A stretch of 64,000 nt of DNA. Origin: Amycolatopsis mongoliensis (lineage in GTDB: Bacteria > Actinomycetota > Actinomycetes > Mycobacteriales > Pseudonocardiaceae). This document shows, piece by piece, positions 25,011-33,879 of the stretch (the first letter of the stretch is position 1; every line of letters starts with the position of its first letter). The stretch covers positions 868,001 through 932,000 of the forward strand of contig NZ_CP127295.1 in the NCBI RefSeq assembly GCF_030285665.1, written 5' to 3'. The position numbers and the translations under genes are program-made. The notes beneath the pieces are model-generated. The model was given only the letters and a program-made list of their open reading frames with translations. It had not been told where the DNA came from and did no database searches.

Positions 25011-26392
25011 TCGTCCGCACCACCTCCGGCGACGTCCGCGGCGAACCGATCGCCACCGGCGTCCGGTTCCGCGGCGTCCCCTACGCCGCCGCGCCCGAAG
25101 GCGAGCTGCGGTTCGCCGCGCCGGTCCCGGCCCCGCCGTGGGACGGCGTGCGCGACGCCCGCGAGGCCGGACCCACCGCGCCGCAACGGCACCGGACGAT
25201 CCCCGGCCTCGACCTGTCCGCGGTGGTCGGCGACGGCTGGCGGACCGGAGCCGAATACCTGACGGTCGACGTCTGGACCCCGGACCCGGGCGCGGAAAGC
25301 CTGCCGGTGCTGGTGTTCGTGCACGGCGGCGCCTTCATCGGCGGCACCGGCTCGGCTCCGGTCTACGACGGCACCGCGTTCACCCGCGGCGGCGCGGTGC
25401 TGGTGACCGTGCAGTACCGGCTCGGCGTCGACGGCTTCGTCCCCTTGGACGGCGGCGAGACCAACCTCGGCCTGCGCGACCAGCTCGCCGCGCTGCGCTG
25501 GGTCCAGGAGAACATCACGGCGTTCGGCGGCGACCCCGGCAACGTGACGCTCTTCGGCGAATCGGCGGGCGCGATCAGCGTCGCGTGCCTGCTCGGGTCG
25601 CCGCTGTCGACCGGCCTCTTCCGCCGCGCGATCGTCCAAAGTGGACACGCGAACATGGTGCGCGGGCGCGCGGAACTCGAGCGGCTCGCCCGGGTGACCG
25701 CCGACGGCCTCGGCGTCGAACCCGCCGCCGAGGCGTTCCGGAAGCTGTCGACCGAGCAGCTGCTCGACGCGCAGGACGCCGTCCTCGAACCCGGCGGCGG
25801 CCCAGACCTGCGCGGCGAAGACGGCCTGGACCGCAGCTACGGCCTCAGCCCGTTCCTCCCCATGGTCGGCGACGACGTCCTGCCCCGGCACCCCGGCGAG
25901 GCGATCCGCGCCGGTGCGGGCGCCGACGTCGACCTCATCGCCGGCACCTGCCGCGAGGAGATGCTGCTGTACTTCGGCCCGACCGGCCTGCTCGACGTGC
26001 TCACCGACGAGCAGGCCGTGGCCATGCTGTCGGCGTCGCACCCGGACGCGGCGGGCGTCCTTCGCGGGTACGGCCTGGGCGAGGACCGGAAGGCGGGCGA
26101 GGTGTTCGTCGAGGCCATGACCGACCTCGTCTTCCGCGACGGCGTCAAGGAACTCGTCGAGAGCCACCAGGGCCGCTCGTTCCGGTACGAGTTCGAGTGG
26201 CGGGCCCCGAAGCTCGGCGCGTGCCACGGCATGGAGCTGCCGTTCGTGTTCGACTCCCTGGCCGTGTCCGCCGCCATCGTCGGCGACCGGCCGCCGGCCG
26301 AGCTGGCCCGCGAGGTCAACGCCGCATGGACGCGGTTCGCCGCCACCGGCGACCCCGGCTGGGCCGCGACCGAGACGACGCACCTGGGCTGA
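25007..26392 (+). CDS. Type B carboxylesterase
   Basis: A 461-residue alpha/beta hydrolase of the cholinesterase/carboxylesterase family. Oxyanion motif VFVHGGAFIGG, nucleophile in LFGESAGAISV, catalytic His in ACHGMELPFVF. No signal peptide, so cytoplasmic. It overlaps the oxidase stop (ATGA) and its own stop overlaps the regulator start (TGATG), so all three are co-translated. Substrate unknown; a plausible model is ester hydrolysis followed by oxidation of the released hydroxy acid by the upstream flavoprotein. Confidence 0.9.
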   Translation: MIVRTTSGDVRGEPIATGVRFRGVPYAAAPEGELRFAAPVPAPPWDGVRDAREAGPTAPQRHRTIPGLDLSAVVGDGWRTGAEYLTVDVWTPDPGAESLPVLVFVHGGAFIGGTGSAPVYDGTAFTRGGAVLVTVQYRLGVDGFVPLDGGETNLGLRDQLAALRWVQENITAFGGDPGNVTLFGESAGAISVACLLGSPLSTGLFRRAIVQSGHANMVRGRAELERLARVTADGLGVEPAAEAFRKLSTEQLLDAQDAVLEPGGGPDLRGEDGLDRSYGLSPFLPMVGDDVLPRHPGEAIRAGAGADVDLIAGTCREEMLLYFGPTGLLDVLTDEQAVAMLSASHPDAAGVLRGYGLGEDRKAGEVFVEAMTDLVFRDGVKELVESHQGRSFRYEFEWRAPKLGACHGMELPFVFDSLAVSAAIVGDRPPAELAREVNAAWTRFAATGDPGWAATETTHLG

Positions 26393-27960
26393 TGGACGCC
26401 CACGGCCTGCGCGAGCTGTACGACCTCGTCCTGCGCCTGTCGGCGGTCCACGACCTCGGCGCGCTGGTGCAGGAGGTGGTCGACCAGGCGCGGCGGCTGC
26501 TCGGCGTCGACGTCGCCTACCTCGCGCTGGCCGAACCGGACGGTTCGCTCGTCATCCGGGTCACCGACGGCTCGCTCGGCCCGCGGCTCCGTGGCGTCGT
26601 GCTGCCGCCGCACAGCGGGCTGGCCGGGCAGGTGGCCGGCACGGGCGAGCCGGTGCAGAGCGCCGACTACCTCGGCGACGCCGCCCTGACCCACTTGGGC
26701 GAGGTCGACCGCGTCGCCGAAGCCGAGGGCCTGCGCACGATTCTCGGCGTGCCCCTGCGGTTGCGCGGCAAGGTGGCCGGGGTGCTGATGGTGGCGCAGC
26801 GGGCCGTGCGCCGGTTCACCGCTGCGGAGTCGTCGCTGCTGACGTCGCTCGGTTCGTTCGCCGCGATCGCCATCGAGAACGCGAAGCTGGTCACCGCGCT
26901 GGCGGAGGCGAACGACCGGCTGGAGCGGGCCGTCCGGCTGCACGACCGGCTCGGCGCGGTGGCGCTGCACGGCGGCGCGGCCGAAGACGTCGTCGTGCCG
27001 CTGTCGGAGCTGGTCGGCGGCCTGGTGCTGGTCGCCGACCAGCACGACGAGGTCCGCGCGGCCGCCCGCGCCGGCTCGCTCGTGGACGCGCGGCTCGAAG
27101 GCAAACCGTCGGCGTTGTTCGCCGCACCGGACGCGCGACGGACCCGGGTGGCGGAGCGGGTGGTGACCGTGCCGGTCGCGTCGGCGAACGCGTATTTCGG
27201 TGCGTTGCAAGTGGTTCCCGACGCACCGCTCGCCGAGGCGGACGTCCGGTTGCTGGAGCGTTCGGCGACGACCGTCGCGCTGGTCGCGTCGGTCGAGCGC
27301 GCCGAACGCCGGACGGCCGAGGAGCTGGTGGAGCACCTGGTGACCCGGCGCGTCCGCGAGATTCCGGCGTACGCCCGTGATCTGCGGCGCCCGCACCTGG
27401 TCGTGGTGAGCGAGGACCCGCGGCTGCGGAACCTCGCGACGCCTTCGTCCACTGTGGATGGTCACTTGGTCGCCCTGGTCCGTGCCGACGAGGCGACGGT
27501 CCGCTCGTGGTCACTGGGCACGACCGGCCTGGCGGGACCGGCGACCGGGCCGGCCGCGCTGGCCGACGCTTACGACGACGCGGTCGCGTGTGTCCGGGTC
27601 TTGAATGCGTTGGGAAGCGGGGGTTCCACGGCTTCACCGGCCGACCTGGGTCCGTACCGCTACCTGCTGAGCCAGGCCGGGCGCGAGGAGGCGGGGACGT
27701 TCATCGCCCGCACGTTGGCCCCGCTGCTGGCCCACGACGAGGAGCGCGGCACGGACCTGGTCCACACGGCGGAGGTCTTCCTGCGCAACGGCCGCCGCAA
27801 GACCCCGGCGGCCGAGGAGCTGACGATCCACCCGAACACGCTCTACCAGCGCCTGGACCGCATCACGGCGTTGCTGGGCGAAGGCTGGCAAGACGGCGAC
27901 CGGGCGCTCGACGTCCACCTGGCCCTGCGCATCCACCGCCTGGCCGCCGACCTCACGTGA
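26392..27960 (+). CDS. GAF-domain PucR/CdaR-type transcriptional regulator
   Basis: A 522-residue protein. GAF domain at ~18-165 (VDQARRLLGVDVAYLAL to FAAIAIENAKLV), a middle region resembling the degenerate PucR linker, and a C-terminal PucR helix-turn-helix (TAEVFLRNGRRKTPAAEELT followed by HPNTLYQRLDRI). Regulators of this class sense a pathway metabolite through GAF and control the adjacent catabolic operon. Encoded last in the oxidase/esterase operon, so probably autoregulatory. The effector is unknown. Confidence 0.9.
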   Translation: MDAHGLRELYDLVLRLSAVHDLGALVQEVVDQARRLLGVDVAYLALAEPDGSLVIRVTDGSLGPRLRGVVLPPHSGLAGQVAGTGEPVQSADYLGDAALTHLGEVDRVAEAEGLRTILGVPLRLRGKVAGVLMVAQRAVRRFTAAESSLLTSLGSFAAIAIENAKLVTALAEANDRLERAVRLHDRLGAVALHGGAAEDVVVPLSELVGGLVLVADQHDEVRAAARAGSLVDARLEGKPSALFAAPDARRTRVAERVVTVPVASANAYFGALQVVPDAPLAEADVRLLERSATTVALVASVERAERRTAEELVEHLVTRRVREIPAYARDLRRPHLVVVSEDPRLRNLATPSSTVDGHLVALVRADEATVRSWSLGTTGLAGPATGPAALADAYDDAVACVRVLNALGSGGSTASPADLGPYRYLLSQAGREEAGTFIARTLAPLLAHDEERGTDLVHTAEVFLRNGRRKTPAAEELTIHPNTLYQRLDRITALLGEGWQDGDRALDVHLALRIHRLAADLT

Positions 27961-28078
27961 CACCCCTGCCGTCAACCCCTGTTCCCGCCGATTGACACAG
28001 CGAGCGCACGTCAGGGATCGTCGAGAGACGAACAACACATTTCTTTCCTCCGCGCAGATGAACCCACGGAGATGACTC

Positions 28079-28291
28079 ATGACGAATATCAAGGTAACGC
28101 TTTCCGGCGGTCCGGCGGAACTGGTCGAACGGCACCGGGAATGGACGGTCGGTGGCCTCGGCGAAGTCGCGAAGGTCAGCTTCGGCGCCGGCTACGAGCA
28201 CTTCTCCCACGCGGGCGAGTTCACGACGACCAGCGGCGGCGACCAGGTCCCGGTGTTCGCCTGGTGCGGCCGCACCAGACTCGCCGAGTAA
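28079..28291 (+). CDS. Small conserved protein, DUF5988-like
   Basis: 70 residues, no signal peptide or membrane segment: begins TNIKVTLSGGPAELVER, contains GYEHFSHAGEFTTT and ends VFAWCGRTRLAE. I recognise it as resembling the DUF5988 family found beside natural-product genes in actinobacteria; function unknown. GGAG lies 10 nt before ATG 28079. A TTGACA hexamer at 27993-27998 could be the -35 element of its own promoter. Followed by palindrome copy 4. Confidence 0.75.
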   Translation: MTNIKVTLSGGPAELVERHREWTVGGLGEVAKVSFGAGYEHFSHAGEFTTTSGGDQVPVFAWCGRTRLAE

Positions 28292-28301
28292 CCCACAGCC
28301 C

Positions 28302-28347
28302 GTCGTGAGTGTTTAGGGCGGTTAGAACCGCCCTAAACACTCACGAC
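28302..28347. terminator. 46-bp perfect palindrome, copy 4
   Basis: Identical in sequence to copy 1 at 891. It sits between the convergent DUF5988-like gene and the phosphoesterase gene, 6 nt from the latter's stop. Confidence 0.8.
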
Positions 28348-28352
28348 ATCTT

Positions 28353-31106
28353 TCAGCCGTCCGACTCCGCGGACGGGAGGTAGGCCCCCGGGACCTGCTC
28401 CGGGGCGTACACCTGGTCCTCACCGGGGTAGGGCAGCTGCCAGCCGTGCGTCTGGTACCACGTGAAGTGGTTCATCTGCGCGGGGTTGGCGTAGTCCGCG
28501 ACGGCGTTCGGACCGGTCAGCCGCTGGTGCGTCGTCCACTCCTGCCACTGCGCCGCGACCTGCTTCTTGTCCGCGGGCACCGCCGACGACGGCACCGGCG
28601 CCGCCGCCGGGTCCGGCGGGGCCGGGGTGTCGGGGCCGCAGGACGGCTGGGTCGCCAGCCCGCCCGTCAGCGACGTGCGGTTGGGCAACGCGGTGAACGG
28701 CGTGAAGTCCGGCTTCTTGGTGAAGGCCGCACTCATCGGCGTCGCCGCGCTGTCCTTCTGGTTCATCGGCTTGACCCCGAGGATCTGCTCGATCGTCCGG
28801 ATCATCGTGATCTGCGAGTAGTAGTGGCTGTCGACGACGCCGTGCTGGGCGTACGGGCTGATGATCTGCACCGGGGCCCGGTGGCCGTCGACGTGGTCGA
28901 GCCCGGCCTGGGAGTCGTCCTCGACGACGAAGATCGCCGAGTCCTTCCAGTACTGGCTGTGCGAGATCTCGTCGACGATCTTGCCGACGGCGAGGTCGTT
29001 GTCGGCGACCTGGGCGGCCGCGTTCGGCGGGCCGCCGGTGTGGTCGCTCGACAGCCAGAACATGTTCAGGTTCGCCGGCCCGTTCTTCTCGAAGTCGTCC
29101 TTCCAGATCTGGTAGCGGTACTGGTCCGGCACCGCGGTGTCGAACTTCGGGAACGCCGGCACCGAAACGTCGTTCAGCGACGGGATCGGCGAGGACGACA
29201 CCAGCGGGTAGGCGCTCGGTTCACCGGTGGCGGCCATGTTCTTGGCGTCGCAGTACAGGTTCTGCCAGCTCGCCCCGGCGGGCTTGGTCAGGAACTGCTG
29301 GAACTCGCCGAAGTCCCGCACCGACTTCCCGGCCGCCTGCGCGCCGGTCCAGAGGAACCCGGAGCTCTGGTGGCCGAGGGCGTCGTCCTCGGTGTCGTAG
29401 CTGCGCAGGTACTCCCCCGCCGACGACTCGGTGTACTCCGGGTTGTCGGCCTGCATCAGCCAGTTGTGGCCTTCGGCGGAGTTCGTGCCGATGTCGTAGG
29501 TGTTGTCGTACAACCCGAACTGCCGGGCCAGCGCGTGCTGGTTCGGCGTCACGTTCTCGCCGAACTGCGTGACCGACGGGTCGCCGTTGCCGCGCGGGTC
29601 GTCGCCGAGGACCTGGTCGTAAGTCCGGTTTTCCTTGACCAGGAGGAAGACGTGCTTGATCGTCGACGGGTCGCCGAGCCGTGCGGGCACCGGCACGGGG
29701 CTGCGGTGGCCGTTGTCGGTGGCGAGCTGGACCGAGTTGTCCGTCCAGCCGTTCTGCTTGAAGACCTGCGCGGTGTACCCGCGGATCGCGCGGTCGTCCG
29801 GCAGCCGGAACTTCTGCACGCTCGACGTCGTGTCGTGCGTGCCGTGCCCGGCCGCCGTGGTCGGGCGGAGGGCGTCGATGCCGCGGGTGTTGGAGACGAC
29901 GACGTCCTTGCCGACCGTGGTGATCGCGGTCGGGAAGTAGTCGGTCGGCAGCAGGCCGACGTAGCTCACCGGCTCCTGCGCCCGCTGGAAGCGGTAGACG
30001 GCGACCGCGTTCGCGCGGCCGAGCGTCACCAGCAGGTGCCCGTCGTCGGTCAGCGTGACGCCGTCCGGCTCGTACCCGACCGAGGCCTGCGGCCACGGCT
30101 GGGTCGCGATGGTCTGCACCACCTGGTCGCGGCCGGTGTCGATGACCGAGACGGTGTTGCTCGCGGTGTTCGTGACGAACAGCGCGCCCTTGGCGAAGTA
30201 CACGGCAGTCGGGTGCAGGCCGACGTCGATGCTCTTCGGCGCGGCGGCGGCGTTGGCCAAGTCGATGACGCTGACCGTACCGCTGGTGGTGGCGCCGGTG
30301 AACTGGCTGGCCGGCACCTGGGTGTTGTACGAGTTCAGCGTCGGCTCGCCGGGCTTGGCCGGGTGGCCGCCTTCGTTGCCGACGTACAGTTTGTTGCCGA
30401 CGCGGACCAGGTCACGCGGCGCGTTGCCGACGGCCCAGCTCTGCTTGATCGCGCCGGTCGCCGCGTCGAGGGCGACGACGCGGTTCTGGCCGTTGACCGC
30501 CGAGTACACAGTGGACCCGTCGGGTGAGAACACCGCCTGCGCGACCAGCGCGTGCTTGGCGCCGTCCGCCGGGATCTTGACCGAGACCGGCGCGGCCACG
30601 GTGCCGTCGGGGTTCACCGTGAACTTCGTGTAGCCGTCGGTCTGGGCCAGCCACAACGACTTCCCGTCCGGCGAGTACGTCGGGCCTTCCTGGCCGACGT
30701 CGTTGCCGGCGATGCGCAGGTTCGCCGTCGCGGAGTTGCCGACGAGCTGCTGCACCTTCCAGTTCTTCAGGTCGACGACGGTGAGCGCGATCCCGCCGTC
30801 GGTGGTCAACGCGGCCAGGTGCGAGCCGTCCGGGCTGACCGAGGACGCCATGATCTTGCCGTTGTTCACGACCAGGCGGTCGCCGATCGGCTTGATGTAC
30901 TGGTCGGCGGAGACGACCTGGCCGTTCTCCGTGACCTGGCCGACGTGCTCCTCGCCGAACTGCTGCGTCGACGCGACGCCGACGCCGGTGCCCGTGGCGA
31001 CGAGCACGAGCGTGGCGGAACCGGCCGTGGCGTAGCGCAGCCGATGGCCGCCGCTCCGGCTCTTCCCGGCACGCCGTCTGCGGCGTGTTACCTGCATCGA
31101 GGTCAT
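28353..31106 (-). CDS. Membrane-anchored beta-propeller / phosphoesterase protein
   Basis: A 917-residue protein. A basic N-terminus (RRRRRAGK) and a hydrophobic segment ~26-44 suggest a signal anchor. Residues ~80-420 are YVTN/WD-like propeller repeats (SVSPDGSHLAALTTDG, YSPDGKSLWLAQTDG, NTVSVIDTGRDQVVQ). From ~480 there is a phosphoesterase (acid phosphatase/phospholipase C family) domain with HVFLLVKENRTYDQVLG, EGHNWLMQADNP, VVEDDSQAGLDHVDGHRAP and ISPYAQHG, holding the metal ligands. The substrate is probably an extracellular phosphomonoester or phospholipid. The ATG overlaps the permease stop (ATGA); an ATG three codons later has a better spaced ribosome site. Operon with the ABC exporter suggests a shared job at the cell surface. 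Confidence 0.87.
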   Translation of the reverse strand: MTSMQVTRRRRRAGKSRSGGHRLRYATAGSATLVLVATGTGVGVASTQQFGEEHVGQVTENGQVVSADQYIKPIGDRLVVNNGKIMASSVSPDGSHLAALTTDGGIALTVVDLKNWKVQQLVGNSATANLRIAGNDVGQEGPTYSPDGKSLWLAQTDGYTKFTVNPDGTVAAPVSVKIPADGAKHALVAQAVFSPDGSTVYSAVNGQNRVVALDAATGAIKQSWAVGNAPRDLVRVGNKLYVGNEGGHPAKPGEPTLNSYNTQVPASQFTGATTSGTVSVIDLANAAAAPKSIDVGLHPTAVYFAKGALFVTNTASNTVSVIDTGRDQVVQTIATQPWPQASVGYEPDGVTLTDDGHLLVTLGRANAVAVYRFQRAQEPVSYVGLLPTDYFPTAITTVGKDVVVSNTRGIDALRPTTAAGHGTHDTTSSVQKFRLPDDRAIRGYTAQVFKQNGWTDNSVQLATDNGHRSPVPVPARLGDPSTIKHVFLLVKENRTYDQVLGDDPRGNGDPSVTQFGENVTPNQHALARQFGLYDNTYDIGTNSAEGHNWLMQADNPEYTESSAGEYLRSYDTEDDALGHQSSGFLWTGAQAAGKSVRDFGEFQQFLTKPAGASWQNLYCDAKNMAATGEPSAYPLVSSSPIPSLNDVSVPAFPKFDTAVPDQYRYQIWKDDFEKNGPANLNMFWLSSDHTGGPPNAAAQVADNDLAVGKIVDEISHSQYWKDSAIFVVEDDSQAGLDHVDGHRAPVQIISPYAQHGVVDSHYYSQITMIRTIEQILGVKPMNQKDSAATPMSAAFTKKPDFTPFTALPNRTSLTGGLATQPSCGPDTPAPPDPAAAPVPSSAVPADKKQVAAQWQEWTTHQRLTGPNAVADYANPAQMNHFTWYQTHGWQLPYPGEDQVYAPEQVPGAYLPSAESDG

Positions 31107-32446
31107 CCCTTCGTGGTGGTGAGCAGCTCGACGTTCCCGTCGAACTGCCAGAGCGGGTTGGGTTGGTCCCCTACCGGGGTCCGCACCTGGAAGTAGCCGT
31201 TCACTTCCTTCGGTCCGTCGCCGTCGGCGACGTACCGCCCGTCCGAGGTGATGTCCAGCTGGTAGATCGCCGAGCCCGTCGCCGCGACGTCCGGCAGGTG
31301 CCAGGAGACGACGCACCGCCAGTCGTTGCCGGGGCCCTCCGGCTCGACCAGGCCGTCGCCCTTGGTGCACGCCGCCGTGGCGGCCAGCTGCTCCTCGGTG
31401 ACGTCGGGCCGGTTGAGCTGCCCGGCCTGCAGCCGGTAGAGGTGGGCGAAGGCGGTGGCGACCGACCGCTGGACCTTGTCCAGGTCGATCCCGGACCCGG
31501 TGGCCGGCGTGGCCACCGCGACGATCCCCGCCGTGACGGCGAGCAGCGCGACCAGCGGCAGCACGCCGAGGGTGAGCGCGCGACGCCCTCCGCCGTCGTG
31601 GGCGGGGTTGGTGAAGTCGCGACGCACGAAGAGCAGGTAGGCCAGCGCGGTCGCGACGACGGCCCACGCGAGGCTGACGCCGACCGCGATCAGCAGCGGC
31701 CCGAGCTGGGCGGGTGCGGTGAACAGGCCGTTCCACGCGATGAAGGCGTAGCTGGGCAAGGCGAGCCGGACGGCGACCGGCAGCGGCAGCAGCTGGGCCA
31801 GCGCCAGCACGAGCGCGACGACGGCGGGCAGCAGCAGCCCCATCGGCGACCGGCCCCAGAGGACCGACCCGAGCAGCCCGATCGCGCCGAGGGCCAGCGT
31901 CGGGGCGAGCACGCAGACCCACGCGAGCAGGACCTGCCCGGCGGCGTCGCCCGGGGCCAGCGAGTGGCCGTCGAGGCCGACCAGCGGCCGGCTCCCGGCG
32001 GCGAGAATCCCGCCCACCGCGCTGGAAACGGCCATCCCGGCCACGAGCACGAGGATCACGGTCAGGCTGGCAAGCGCTTTCGCGACGAAGATCCGGCGGG
32101 GCGACCGGACCGCGACCAGCAGGTGGCGCCAGGTGCCGAGCCGGTCTTCGGACGCGAAGATGTCCCCGGCGACGACCGACGTCAGCAGCGGAAGCGCGTA
32201 CGTGCCCGCGAAACCGAGCATCACCAGCGGTCCCGCCCAGCCGGTGGCGTTCATCCACCGGCCGAAGAGCGTGTCGACGGGCAGCGAACTCTGCGTGCTC
32301 ACCACGGCGACGAACACCGCGGGAGCGAGCCAGCAGGCCAGTACCAGCAGGCGGATCCGCCAGGCGGAGAACCGCTTGACGAGCTCGAAGCGGTAGCCGC
32401 GGGCGACAGGGACGGGCCGCGCCGCTTCGGTGACGGTCGCGGTCAT
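31103..32446 (-). CDS. ABC-2-type transporter permease with extracytoplasmic tail
   Basis: A 447-residue membrane protein. About six or seven hydrophobic segments between ~30 and 320, then a ~120-residue soluble tail (from ~325) with two cysteines (AACTKGDG and WRCVVSWH) and a two-strand pattern up to the C-terminus. The tail is unusual for ABC-2 permeases and presumably lies outside the membrane. The start overlaps the ATPase stop and the stop overlaps the phosphoesterase start, both as ATGA. Exported substrate unknown. Confidence 0.85.
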   Translation of the reverse strand: MTATVTEAARPVPVARGYRFELVKRFSAWRIRLLVLACWLAPAVFVAVVSTQSSLPVDTLFGRWMNATGWAGPLVMLGFAGTYALPLLTSVVAGDIFASEDRLGTWRHLLVAVRSPRRIFVAKALASLTVILVLVAGMAVSSAVGGILAAGSRPLVGLDGHSLAPGDAAGQVLLAWVCVLAPTLALGAIGLLGSVLWGRSPMGLLLPAVVALVLALAQLLPLPVAVRLALPSYAFIAWNGLFTAPAQLGPLLIAVGVSLAWAVVATALAYLLFVRRDFTNPAHDGGGRRALTLGVLPLVALLAVTAGIVAVATPATGSGIDLDKVQRSVATAFAHLYRLQAGQLNRPDVTEEQLAATAACTKGDGLVEPEGPGNDWRCVVSWHLPDVAATGSAIYQLDITSDGRYVADGDGPKEVNGYFQVRTPVGDQPNPLWQFDGNVELLTTTKG

Positions 32447-33360
32447 CGGCCGGCCTCCGGCTGTTCGGTGAGGGCGAGGAAAGCGGCTTCGAGCGGGGAC
32501 ACGACGGGCGCGAGTTCGCGCACCGCGATGCCCTCCTTCGCCAGCCGCAGCACCAGTTCGTCGAGCGCGGAGGTCAGCGCGCGCACCACGAAGACGTCGG
32601 CGTCGGGGTCGGCGAGGCGGATCCCGGGCGCGCCGGCGACCAGAGCGCGGGCTTTGCCGGGGTCGGAAGTGCGCAGGCGGTAGTCGAGTTCGCCGTTCTC
32701 GGCGGAGAGCTTGCCGAGCGGGCCGGTGAAGACGACGCGGCCGGTGGCGAGGATCGTGACTTCGGAGCAGAGCGCTTCGAGGTCGTCCATCCGGTGGCTG
32801 GAGAGCACGACGGTCGTGCCCTCGGCGGCCAGCCGGCCGAGGACGCCGTGGACGTGCTTCTTGCCGGCCGGGTCGAGGCCGTTGGCCGGCTCGTCGAGTA
32901 CCAGGAGCCGGGGTTCGGCGAGCAGGGCCGCGGCCAGACCGAGGCGCTGGCGCATGCCGAGGGAGAAGCCGCGCACGCGGTCGTCGGCGACGTCGGTGAG
33001 CCCGACCTCGCCGAGGACGTCGTCGATCTTCGCGGTCCGCCGGTCACCGCCGCGGAGGGCGGCGAGCGCGGCGAGGTTCTGCCGGGCGGTGAGCGAGGGG
33101 TAGAGCCCAGGGCCGTCGACGAACCCGGCGACCCCGCCGAGGGTCTTCCCGACCGGTGCGCCCAGGATCTCGAGGCTGCCCTCGTCGGCGACGGCCAGGC
33201 TGAGCAGCAAGCCGAGCAGCGTCGTCTTGCCCGCGCCGTTGGGGCCGACCAGGCCGTGGATCTGCCCCGGCGCCACGTCGAAGTCGATGCCGTCGAGGGC
33301 GACGACGTCGCCGAAGCACTTGGTGATCCCGCGCGCTCGCACTGCCAGAGGTGCGTCCAT
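32443..33360 (-). CDS. ABC transporter ATP-binding protein
   Basis: A 305-residue ATPase of the ABC-2 drug/lipid exporter type. Walker A GPNGAGKTTLL, signature FSLGMRQRLG, Walker B LLVLDEPANGLD, switch SSHRMDDLEAL. The ~80-residue C-terminal extension is typical of this class. ATG 33360 follows AAGGGACCG; a start 16 codons earlier lacks a ribosome site. First gene of a three-gene overlapping operon with the permease and phosphoesterase protein. The 298 bp upstream to 33658 hold no gene and must contain divergent promoters. Confidence 0.93.
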   Translation of the reverse strand: MDAPLAVRARGITKCFGDVVALDGIDFDVAPGQIHGLVGPNGAGKTTLLGLLLSLAVADEGSLEILGAPVGKTLGGVAGFVDGPGLYPSLTARQNLAALAALRGGDRRTAKIDDVLGEVGLTDVADDRVRGFSLGMRQRLGLAAALLAEPRLLVLDEPANGLDPAGKKHVHGVLGRLAAEGTTVVLSSHRMDDLEALCSEVTILATGRVVFTGPLGKLSAENGELDYRLRTSDPGKARALVAGAPGIRLADPDADVFVVRALTSALDELVLRLAKEGIAVRELAPVVSPLEAAFLALTEQPEAGR

Positions 33361-33658
33361 CGGTCCCTTCACCTTCGTTTCCGCGGCTTGCGCCAGAAAC
33401 TTAGGCACCGCAAATTACGGCGGCGGGCAAGCGAGGTGAACGCGGGCCGAACGGCAGCCGGACGGCGATCGCCGGGGTGGTGAAATGTCTGAGTTAAGGC
33501 GGAGCCTTACGCCGGGTTAACCAGCAGCTTGCCTTGCCGCCGTCCGTCCACACCGGACTCGACGGGATCTCCACCCGGATCTCCACCCGGCGGAGGTCCT
33601 GCTCCACCCCGGTCGCGCCCTAGCGTTCCCCCGGTCGGAACAAGGGAGGGAACAAGCC

Positions 33659-33844
33659 ATGGGTGAAGTCGTCCAGTTCATGCTGCTCCGGTTCGCCATC
33701 ATCGGCGGCGGGATCCTGCTGCTGGTGATCGTGGTCGGGATCATCGCGGTCGCGCTGAAGAAGGCGGGCCGGTACGACCAGGCGAAGCGGATCGTGGAGC
33801 CGATGGTGCGCGAGCAGCTGGAGAAGCGCCGGAAGCGGGGCTGA
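33659..33844 (+). CDS. Small single-span membrane protein
   Basis: 61 residues: one hydrophobic span ~9-33 (LLRFAIIGGGILLLVIVVGI) and a strongly basic C-terminal half ending EKRRKRG, so the C-terminus should face the cytoplasm. GGGAGG lies 9 nt before ATG 33659. Family not recognised. Followed by a hairpin shared with the convergent response regulator. Confidence 0.75.
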   Translation: MGEVVQFMLLRFAIIGGGILLLVIVVGIIAVALKKAGRYDQAKRIVEPMVREQLEKRRKRG

Positions 33845-33851
33845 CGGGGCA

Positions 33852-33876
33852 CGGCGCTGCCGAGGGGGCAGCGCCG
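33852..33876. terminator. Hairpin between convergent genes
   Basis: 10-bp perfect arms CGGCGCTGCC/GGCAGCGCCG with a 5-nt loop, between the small membrane protein and the response regulator, which stop 3-8 nt away on either side. Confidence 0.7.
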
Positions 33877-33879
33877 CGG

